From NCBI GenBank assembly GCA_910580015.1, contig CAJTVT010000048.1, positions 1 to 20,524 on the forward strand: a DNA stretch of 20,524 bases, written 5' to 3'. Position numbers and translations under genes: made by a program. Below, one piece after another: positions 15,300 through 20,524 of the stretch (the stretch's first letter is position 1; each line of letters begins with the position of its first letter). This stretch comes from an uncultured Lachnospiraceae bacterium. Its GTDB lineage: Bacteria > Bacillota > Clostridia > Lachnospirales > Lachnospiraceae. The notes under the pieces were generated by a model. It saw nothing but the letters and a program-made list of their open reading frames with translations. It was not told the origin of the DNA and ran no database searches.

Positions 15300-15668
15300 A
15301 TGACGAAAATGAAAGAGATGAGAATGGGTATCATTGAATCTAAGTTTGCAGATCTGATCTGGCAATATGAGCCGATTACAACTTCAGAGTTAATAAAACT
15401 CTGTGAGAGAGAGTTTGACTGGAAACGGACAACGACTTACACAGTGTTAAAAAGGTTAAGTGAGCGAGGAATTTTTCAAAATAAGGATAAAATTGTCACC
15501 TCACTAATTTCCAGGGAAGAATTTTATTCGTTGCAGAGTGAGAAATTTGTGGAGGAAACGTTCAGCGGTTCTCTCCCTGCTTTTCTGGCTGCTTTTACTG
15601 CAAGGAAAAAATTGAATGCCAAAGAGGTGGAGGAAATCCGAAGGTTGATAGAGCCTTATGATAAGTAA
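15300..15668 (+). CDS. BlaI/MecI-family transcriptional repressor
   Basis: A 122-residue winged-helix repressor of the BlaI/MecI/CopY family. The DNA-binding domain (about 8-80) has the typical ADLIWQYEPITTSELI and TTTYTVLKRLSERG helices; the C-terminal part (about 85-122) is the dimerisation and cleavage region. It should bind the paired palindromes in its own promoter and be inactivated when the neighbouring M56 protease is triggered. The start at 15300 has AAGGA 11 bases upstream; the ATG at 15309 is an alternative. The gene ends two bases before an upstream in-frame ATG of the protease gene, so the pair forms an operon. The target need not be beta-lactam resistance; no beta-lactamase gene is in view. 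Confidence 0.92.
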   Translation: MTKMKEMRMGIIESKFADLIWQYEPITTSELIKLCEREFDWKRTTTYTVLKRLSERGIFQNKDKIVTSLISREEFYSLQSEKFVEETFSGSLPAFLAAFTARKKLNAKEVEEIRRLIEPYDK

Positions 15669-15709
15669 ACATGCAGACAGCCATGATTTATGAATGGAGG
15701 AGAATGCGT

Positions 15710-17110
15710 ATGGAAAATCTGTTGATTAAAGTATGTAATATGGGGATAGCCGCAGGTTGGTTGATTCTTGCTGTGCTTCTGTTGAGACTTCTACTAAAAC
15801 AAATGCCAAAATCCATGCGCTGTATCTTATGGGGATTTGTTGGAATTCGTTTGAGCTGCCCTTGGTCTGTTGAGACGGTTTTAAGCCTGATTCCCAGTGC
15901 GCAGACCATCAGCCCAAATATTGTTTATCAAATGAAACCCACGATACATAGTGGAATTTTAGAACTGAATCAGGTAGTGAATCCAATATTGTCCGAATCT
16001 TTTGCGGCAACAGAATTTCAAAGCGCCAATCCTTTGCAGATCTGGATTTTTGGTGCTTCGATTGTTTGGATTGCTGGGTTTGTATTGATTATGGCATATG
16101 CGGCAATTAGTCTTTTTAGGCTTAATCGAAGAGTTCGAGAAAGTGTGCGATGGAAAGAGAATCTATACCTATGTGACAGGATCGATACACCGTTTGTTCT
16201 AGGCTTGGTCCATCCAAGAATTATTTTGCCCTCTGCTATGGAGGAGGAACAGAGCATGTATGTGATTGCCCATGAGAAAGCACATTTAGAAAGGTATGAT
16301 TATGTATGGAAACTTTTTGGTTTTGTGTTGCTGGCAGTCTATTGGTTTCACCCTCTTTGCTGGGCGGCGTATTGGATGTTTTGTAGCGATTTAGAATTGG
16401 CTTGTGATGAGAGAGCGATTCGAGGGTATGATCTTAACAGTCGGAAGGCATATGCCACAGCTTTGTTGGAATGCAGTGTCAATCATTCCAACAGGGCTGC
16501 TTATCCACTGGGATTCGGAGAAATTAATGTAAAGGAACGGGTCAAAAATGTGTTAAATCAGAAAAAACCTGCATTTTGGATGGTCTTAGTCTCTAGTTTG
16601 GCTTGTATACTTGCAGCAATGTGTTTTTTGACCAATCCAAGGCCGGAGACAGAAGTATTTGGATATCGTTATTCTGTGGAGGAAATTGTATACGATGCAC
16701 CTCAATATTCCTACATGTTTGGACCAGATACAAAGCTGGTGTATGAGTTGGCCAAGGATGCTACATTGACAGAGACAGGGAGTTCGTCTTCAGAAATAGC
16801 CTTTAGCCCATGGGGAGTCCGAGGAACAGCCGTTAGAATCAAGTTGACATATGAGAATTTTGATCAATATGTGGAAAATATGATAGGGATTAATTTGATA
16901 CAAGATATTTCCGCTTCGCTTAGACAGGAAAATAAAAAAGCTTGGTATGTGGTTTCTTCCGAGGAAGAAAATAAGATATTTTATTATATTCTTTTGCAGA
17001 AGAATGGAGATATCTATTTAACTTATGGATATGAAAGAGGAATTGGAATGGAGGAGGATAACTCCAATATTCGTTGGATTTTTAAGCTTTCAAAGGGGGA
17101 CAGACTTTAG
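15710..17110 (+). CDS. M56-family (BlaR1/MecR1-like) membrane metalloprotease sensor
   Basis: A 466-residue membrane protein with N-terminal spans (about 8-28, 33-48, 110-135) and the zinc protease motif HEKAH (H188, E189, H192) plus the downstream LELACDE. A further hydrophobic region follows the motif, then a last span (about 285-308). The C-terminal outer part, about 150 residues, shows no SxxK or KTG motif and no transpeptidase fold, unlike BlaR1, so the signal is probably not a beta-lactam acylating a serine. In the BlaR1 paradigm the protease leads to loss of the BlaI repressor. GGAGGAG at 15697-15702 favours the ATG at 15710 (7-base spacing) over in-frame ATGs at 15671 and 15704. Its last 21 bases overlap the convergent DUF2752 gene. 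Confidence 0.88.
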   Translation: MENLLIKVCNMGIAAGWLILAVLLLRLLLKQMPKSMRCILWGFVGIRLSCPWSVETVLSLIPSAQTISPNIVYQMKPTIHSGILELNQVVNPILSESFAATEFQSANPLQIWIFGASIVWIAGFVLIMAYAAISLFRLNRRVRESVRWKENLYLCDRIDTPFVLGLVHPRIILPSAMEEEQSMYVIAHEKAHLERYDYVWKLFGFVLLAVYWFHPLCWAAYWMFCSDLELACDERAIRGYDLNSRKAYATALLECSVNHSNRAAYPLGFGEINVKERVKNVLNQKKPAFWMVLVSSLACILAAMCFLTNPRPETEVFGYRYSVEEIVYDAPQYSYMFGPDTKLVYELAKDATLTETGSSSSEIAFSPWGVRGTAVRIKLTYENFDQYVENMIGINLIQDISASLRQENKKAWYVVSSEEENKIFYYILLQKNGDIYLTYGYERGIGMEEDNSNIRWIFKLSKGDRL

Positions 17111-17530
17111 CAGGTCAATGTTCCATACAATTAAAAGTAAATTTTTCACAACAAAATTAAGGACTAGGATGCCAAGCGCTGTCCAAACGTAGCCATCTCG
17201 ATATTTCATACCAATTCGTATTTTGTGCTTGGAAAGACGTTCCAAAGATTGACTGATAAGAAACCAGCCTCCGACAATGGCAGCATAGGGAACCAAAGGA
17301 TGAAAGAGAAAGGATGTGGGAAAATCCCCATGGAGCAGTGCAGATACAGCGCGGGTGCCGCCGCAGCCTGGACAATAAATGCCAAACATACTGTTCACCA
17401 GGCAGGGGAGCAGCAGCTTGGAAAAGGGTACAGGAAAGAGATGGTACATCAGTGCCAGGATGGAGGCAAACAGTACCAGGGACCAGCCGATATAAAACAA
17501 TGCAGTTTCTTCTTTTTCACGATGTCTCAT
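17090..17530 (-). CDS. DUF2752 membrane protein
   Basis: A small membrane protein of about 146 residues with the DUF2752 hallmark CPGCGGTRA shortly after the first span, and roughly four hydrophobic segments. The family's function is unknown to me. The start at 17530 is preferred because AGAGAAG lies just upstream; the ATG at 17545 is an alternative without a ribosome site. Its 3' end overlaps the convergent M56 protease gene by 21 bases, and it is transcribed divergently from the SprA-like zincin gene through a strong promoter at 17636-17608. The leader contains the inverted repeat GGGAA/TTCCC (17573-17584), a possible operator. Confidence 0.88.
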   Translation of the reverse strand: MRHREKEETALFYIGWSLVLFASILALMYHLFPVPFSKLLLPCLVNSMFGIYCPGCGGTRAVSALLHGDFPTSFLFHPLVPYAAIVGGWFLISQSLERLSKHKIRIGMKYRDGYVWTALGILVLNFVVKNLLLIVWNIDLLKSVPL

Positions 17531-17572
17531 AATATCTTCTCTCATAAATTATGTTTGTAGTTCCACAATATG

Positions 17573-17584
17573 GGGAATGTTCCC
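17573..17584. repeat. Inverted repeat in the DUF2752 leader
   Basis: GGGAATGTTCCC: 5-bp arms with a 2-base centre, lying between the predicted transcription start and the start codon of the DUF2752 gene. It could be a protein-binding site; no family is assigned. Confidence 0.45.
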
Positions 17585-17607
17585 AATTCATGGAAGGAAT
17601 AAGTATC

Positions 17608-17636
17608 AGTATAGCGACTATTTTCGTATTTGTCAA
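17608..17636 (-). promoter_or_regulatory. Promoter of the DUF2752 gene
   Basis: On the minus strand, consensus TTGACA (17636-17631), 17 bases, TATACT (17613-17608). Its -35 shares five bases with the -35 of the divergent zincin promoter. Confidence 0.8.
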
Positions 17637-17658
17637 AAGGAAAAATATGTGATATACT
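17630..17658 (+). promoter_or_regulatory. Promoter of the SprA-like zincin gene
   Basis: TTGTCA (17630-17635), 17 bases, TATACT (17653-17658), with TGA directly before the -10 as an extended -10. Transcription from about 17665 starts beyond the ATG at 17659, which supports the later start at 17716. Confidence 0.75.
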
Positions 17659-17715
17659 ATGACCTATGAAGAAAACGACAAAACGCAGAGTGGATATAGG
17701 AAAAGAGGGATCGGT

Positions 17716-18243
17716 ATGTCGGATTTTATGGTTGGATTGAATCCATATTACGGTGATTTATCAAATAGATATCATAACCAAGATTTTACAGGAGATTCAA
17801 AACTGGGAAGCGGGGAAGCTGAGGAAGCGGAGAAAGGCAGTTTCAGAAGGAAGGAACCTGGAGAGAAGTGTGAGACTTGTGAGAATCGGAAATATCAGGA
17901 TGGTTCGGATGAAAATGTATCTTTTAAAGCGCCGTCCCACATTTCTCCGGAAGCTGCTGCTAGCCGGGTGCGTGCCCATGAGGGAGAACATGTTGCCAAT
18001 GCTTATTCCAAGGCTGCACAGAAGGAAGGAGAGGTATTGTCGGTTTCTGTTCGGATTAAAACATCCGTCTGTCCAGAATGTGGAAAGAATTATGTGGCTG
18101 GAGGAACTACTTCCACCAAGATTAAATATCCAGCTAATCCTTATGAAGAAAATCAAAAGCAGCTTCGGGCCAACGCAGTAAGAGGAAAAAGCATAGATTA
18201 TGCGGCTAAGCCGTTAGAAGAATTTGAAGTGGAGCGTTATTAA
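17716..18243 (+). CDS. SprA-related putative zinc metalloprotease
   Basis: A 175-residue protein with the zincin motif HEGEH in RVRAHEGEHVANA (about residues 93-105), typical of the SprA-related family (annotated as CJM1_0395-like putative metalloproteases). Two Cys pairs, CETCENRK and CPECGKNY, flank the motif and may bind a structural metal. The N-terminal third is polar and probably disordered; there is no signal peptide. The substrate is unknown. The start is chosen from AAGAGGGA at 17703-17710 and from the promoter position. A membrane-protein gene follows after two bases, so the two are co-transcribed. Confidence 0.82.
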   Translation: MSDFMVGLNPYYGDLSNRYHNQDFTGDSKLGSGEAEEAEKGSFRRKEPGEKCETCENRKYQDGSDENVSFKAPSHISPEAAASRVRAHEGEHVANAYSKAAQKEGEVLSVSVRIKTSVCPECGKNYVAGGTTSTKIKYPANPYEENQKQLRANAVRGKSIDYAAKPLEEFEVERY

Positions 18244-18245
18244 GT

Positions 18246-18986
18246 ATGGGACGTACATCAGCAGAATTAAAACGACTATCGAGGGAACAGTTAAATGGCC
18301 ATTGGGGGTTTGCAATTGGAATAAATCTGCTTTTGCAGATGCTTTTGTATGCGGTGTTAATGCCATTTTATGTTCTGTTTGTGTTCAGTGGGCAAGGAAT
18401 GGTTCAGTTTATCATTTATCTGATAGCAGTAGTGATTATAGGCGCAGCAGCCATGATTTTGCAATGCGGAATCGTAAGGATTTATTTGTCCTTTGCTAGA
18501 AAGCAGGAAACTTCGATTGGAATGGTATTTGGAGAATTTTCTAGAAGGCCAGAACGTTATGTTATTGGATATTTTCTGGTGCTAGGGTGTGGGGCACTTT
18601 GTATGCTTCCAGGGATAACTTGCTGGACAATGGGATTTCTGTCTGGGATGGTGCTGGCGTCCATTATTGGCGTACTTCTTTATTTTGTTGGGCTGGTGCT
18701 TTTGATAGTTCTGGTATTCCGGCTGGCGCTGGGATTTCATTTGATGATAGACTATACGGATATGGGAGTGTTGGAGGCATTTCAAGAGAGTTCCAAATTG
18801 ATGGAGGGACACAAAGGCAGACTGTTTTATATTTATCTGAGTTTTCTTGGGTGGAGTCTTCTGGGGCTGCTTTCCTGTGGACTTGGTACACTCTGGGTAA
18901 TGCCTTACATGACACAGACATATGTGAATTTTTACAGGGATGTGATTGGAGAATTGGATCAGGAGCCGCAGGTGGTTTCCCAATAA
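18246..18986 (+). CDS. DUF975-like integral membrane protein
   Basis: A 246-residue, strongly hydrophobic protein with about five or six membrane spans (roughly 22-46, 53-78, 105-128, 130-160, 200-222). The N-terminal SAELKRLSREQLNGHWGFAI motif and the later SSKLMEGHKGRLFYIYLSFLGW motif match the DUF975 family as I recall it. Its function is unknown; relatives are common in Firmicutes. It begins two bases after the zincin stop, with TGGAG at 18230-18234 inside the zincin gene. A good terminator follows. Confidence 0.85.
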   Translation: MGRTSAELKRLSREQLNGHWGFAIGINLLLQMLLYAVLMPFYVLFVFSGQGMVQFIIYLIAVVIIGAAAMILQCGIVRIYLSFARKQETSIGMVFGEFSRRPERYVIGYFLVLGCGALCMLPGITCWTMGFLSGMVLASIIGVLLYFVGLVLLIVLVFRLALGFHLMIDYTDMGVLEAFQESSKLMEGHKGRLFYIYLSFLGWSLLGLLSCGLGTLWVMPYMTQTYVNFYRDVIGELDQEPQVVSQ

Positions 18987-19084
18987 AACAGTGAGATTGG
19001 ACACATCAAGACAGAGAATAAGTCATATTTTAACGGAATGATAGTAATTTAATAACAACAGAATTAGATATGTAAAAGACCAGT

Positions 19085-19122
19085 GGCAGACAGGGATAAA
19101 ACCTTGTCTGTCATTATTTTTA
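19085..19122 (+). terminator. Terminator after the DUF975 gene
   Basis: GGCAGACAGGG (19085-19095) pairs over 11 positions, including G-U pairs, with CCTTGTCTGTC (19102-19112), loop ATAAAA, followed by ATTATTTTTAT. Confidence 0.85.
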
Positions 19123-19171
19123 TGCACAGTTCTGTGCAGAGGAATTATGCCGCTATGCGGCGCACATGCGC
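19123..19171. repeat. Cluster of three GC-rich palindromes
   Basis: TGCACAG/CTGTGCA (19123-19138), GCCGC/GCGGC around TAT (19149-19161), and GCGCA/TGCGC around CA (19160-19171). The composition is more GC-rich than the surroundings and similar in flavour to bases 5-57 of the window. It may be a dispersed intergenic repeat (REP-like); copies elsewhere cannot be checked here. Confidence 0.55.
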
Positions 19172-19341
19172 GTAGCGAGTAGGAAAAGTCTTCTTCACTC
19201 GATTTAGGGAATGTTGCTTAATCTTTATGCTAATCTTTTTGTATATTCTGTGAACTACAGTGTTTGAAAACGGCGTTCATTTTATGGATAACCACTTTCT
19301 TCTGTAGAACATTCAATCGAAGGGGCTTGTTTCGTGTGTAG

Positions 19342-19584
19342 TCACTTCTTAGTTATATGAGCTGTAATGATTGTATAGCTGTTTGCATTTACGGTGATCT
19401 TGTACTGACCAGTTGTGGCGTACCAGTTTTTCCCAATTCTCTCAATGGCAGTGTCTTTATTCAGAATGCATGCTTTGCACCACGCAACAACATCATTTTC
19501 ATCAATTTGCAAATTCTTTTTTATGCGCTCTGCTCCCAGCTCTGTCGTATGAATATTATCAATATTTTTAATTAAATCGTTCAT
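19342..19584 (-). CDS. DUF3781 small protein
   Basis: An 80-residue protein matching DUF3781: it opens MNDLIKNIDNIHTTELG, continues AERIKKNLQI, has a central DVVAWCKACI, and ends with KITVNANSYTIITAHITKK. Function unknown. GGAGG lies 8 bases before the ATG at 19584, so the longer reading from 19647 is rejected; that codon also lies at the -35 of the predicted promoter. The gene stands alone on the minus strand. Confidence 0.85.
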   Translation of the reverse strand: MNDLIKNIDNIHTTELGAERIKKNLQIDENDVVAWCKACILNKDTAIERIGKNWYATTGQYKITVNANSYTIITAHITKK

Positions 19585-19618
19585 TTTATAGCTCCTCCAA
19601 ATGGCTTTCTTCTGTATA

Positions 19619-19647
19619 AAGATATCATGCACAATGGTATATGGCAA
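19619..19647 (-). promoter_or_regulatory. Promoter of the DUF3781 gene
   Basis: On the minus strand, TTGCCA (19647-19642), 17 bases, TATCTT (19624-19619) with TGA as an extended -10. The leader would be about 28 bases. Confidence 0.55.
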
Positions 19648-19738
19648 GTTAGATTAGATATTAGATGTACTCTCAGAATCTCACTTATACTTGCTTTTAT
19701 GGATGATTTTCTGCCAAATGTACACAAGTTTAATCATC

Positions 19739-19755
19739 GTACCATTCAGGTACGC
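19739..19755. repeat. Short palindrome upstream of the recombinase
   Basis: CGTACC/GGTACG arms around ATTCA, about 100 bases before the recombinase start. It could be a recombinase-binding or crossover site, or simply a hairpin. Confidence 0.4.
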
Positions 19756-19851
19756 CTCATAAATTTGTAAACATCTGACAAAAAGTCTTCATGCAAAATC
19801 AGGCATATAGAGGCTTCGAGAATACATTTAGGATTTTAGGAGGAAATACAT

Positions 19852-20469
19852 ATGAGCAAAGTCTATGGTTATGTGCGAGTGTCAAGTTCGGAGCAGAATG
19901 AAACGCGTCAGATGGTTGCACTGAAAAAGGCAGGAGTCGCTGCTGAGAATATTTTTATGGATAAACAGTCTGGAAAGGATTTTCACAGAGGGTATTATGA
20001 AAGAATGGTATCAAGATTGCAAAAGGGTGATCTATTGTATATTTTGAGTATTGATCGTCTGGGTCGCAATTATGCAGAAATACAGAATCAATGGCGTATG
20101 CTTACAAAGGAAATTGGAATTGATATCTGCGTGCTGGACATGCCACTCTTAGATACGCGGAATGGAAAAGACCTTATGGGAACATTTATTTCGGACCTTG
20201 TACTTCAGATATTGTCTTTTGCCGCTGAAAATGAAAGACAGAATATAAGGACTCGCCAAGAACAGGGCATTGCATCAGCAAAAGAAAAAGGTGTTCGCTT
20301 TGGTAGGCCAGGAATCAAGGTTCCAGACAATTTTAGAGCGATTGTAAATGAATGGGAGTGTGGAGATATCAAAATTGATGAGGTTCTGGAAAAATGCCAT
20401 ATGAGTAAATCCACGTTCTATCGGAGACTGCGAGAATTGCGCTTGGCACAGGAGAATTGGGTGGGGTGA
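19852..20469 (+). CDS. Small serine recombinase (resolvase/invertase family)
   Basis: A 205-residue small serine recombinase. The catalytic domain has the nucleophile S11 in YVRVSS with R9, plus S40, D68, R69 and R72 (SIDRLGRNY), spaced as in gamma-delta resolvase. The long E helix (about 120-145) and a C-terminal helix-turn-helix (about 160-200, MSKSTFYRRLRELR) follow. It is full length and should cut and rejoin DNA at paired sites, as a resolvase or invertase. TAGGAGGAA at 19837-19845 fixes the ATG. No transposase or invertible segment is visible in the window, so its partner element may lie to the right or be lost. Confidence 0.92.
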   Translation: MSKVYGYVRVSSSEQNETRQMVALKKAGVAAENIFMDKQSGKDFHRGYYERMVSRLQKGDLLYILSIDRLGRNYAEIQNQWRMLTKEIGIDICVLDMPLLDTRNGKDLMGTFISDLVLQILSFAAENERQNIRTRQEQGIASAKEKGVRFGRPGIKVPDNFRAIVNEWECGDIKIDEVLEKCHMSKSTFYRRLRELRLAQENWVG

Positions 20470-20470
20470 G

Positions 20471-20496
20471 GTGTCAAAAGGTGTACTTTTTGACAC
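20471..20496 (+). terminator. Inverted repeat after the recombinase gene
   Basis: GTGTCAAAAG (20471-20480) pairs with CTTTTTGACAC (20486-20496) with one bulge. There is no strong T run after it, so it is a weak terminator or a repeat. The 12-mer GTGTCAAAAGGT also occurs at 138-149. Confidence 0.5.
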
Positions 20497-20524
20497 TCTA
20501 ATTTAATGAATATACTACCACAAT

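Larger units (their letters stand above)
18987..19341. other. Intergenic region with terminator, palindromes and a partial duplicate
   Basis: No credible gene is present. It contains the terminator of the DUF975 gene, three short palindromes (19123-19171), and at 19274-19306 a degenerate copy of the DUF3781 start region. On the minus strand that copy opens with ATG AAC G, but the frame closes after 16 codons. Confidence 0.6.

Noticed and set aside
15710..17110. Beta-lactam sensor or resistance gene
   Set aside because: The outer domain lacks SxxK, SxN and KTG motifs, and no beta-lactamase or PBP gene is nearby.
19590..19860. Invertible promoter segment next to the recombinase
   Set aside because: No pair of long inverted repeats flanks a promoter here; only one short palindrome is visible.

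Overview
The window reads as chromosomal DNA of a low-GC Gram-positive anaerobe, most likely a gut Lachnospiraceae relative (Clostridia). The reasons are strong GGAGG ribosome sites, TTGACA/TATAAT-type promoters, an ACT-protein/hom/ApgM-type threonine cluster, BlaI/M56 regulation and DUF975, DUF2752 and DUF3781 proteins. Genus assignment is inference. I see no rRNA, tRNA or CRISPR array.

Layout. 1-199 is a structured leader. 224-2230 is a 2-isopropylmalate synthase (leucine synthesis) carrying an in-frame AraC-type DNA-binding domain at its C-terminus. 2345-3346 is an unrecognised coiled-coil protein and 3366-4457 is mutY. After a 0.6-kb AT-rich gap comes a family 2 glycosyltransferase (5076-6092), then an AlkD-like DNA glycosylase (minus strand) diverging from prfB, which has the classical +1 programmed frameshift at 7083-7088.

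8207-11852 is a tight three-gene unit: an SPFH protein with three C-terminal zinc ribbons, a membrane protein with two zinc ribbons, and a TPM-domain membrane protein. It resembles Bacillus subtilis ydjI/ydjG/ydjH, but there is no pspA beside it. 11939-14857 is a threonine-branch cluster: an UPF0735 ACT protein, homoserine dehydrogenase with only a rudimentary C-terminal domain, an intercistronic terminator, and an ApgM-family protein that is probably the homoserine kinase.

Between 14881 and 15300 lie a terminator, a 195-bp element built almost wholly of hairpins, with 18-bp perfect terminal inverted repeats and a 9-bp near-perfect flanking duplication (MITE-like), and a BlaI promoter with two perfect operators. 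Then come blaI and an M56 (BlaR1-like) sensor protease with no penicillin-binding domain. A DUF2752 membrane protein (minus) and a SprA-like zincin (plus) diverge from promoters that share their -35 bases; the zincin is followed by a DUF975 membrane protein. The right end is accessory in character: palindromes, DUF3781 (minus) with a degenerate duplicate of its start region, and a lone small serine recombinase.

The best candidates for something undescribed are the LeuA-AraC fusion, the cloverleaf MITE-like element, and the SPFH/zinc-ribbon/TPM membrane module.
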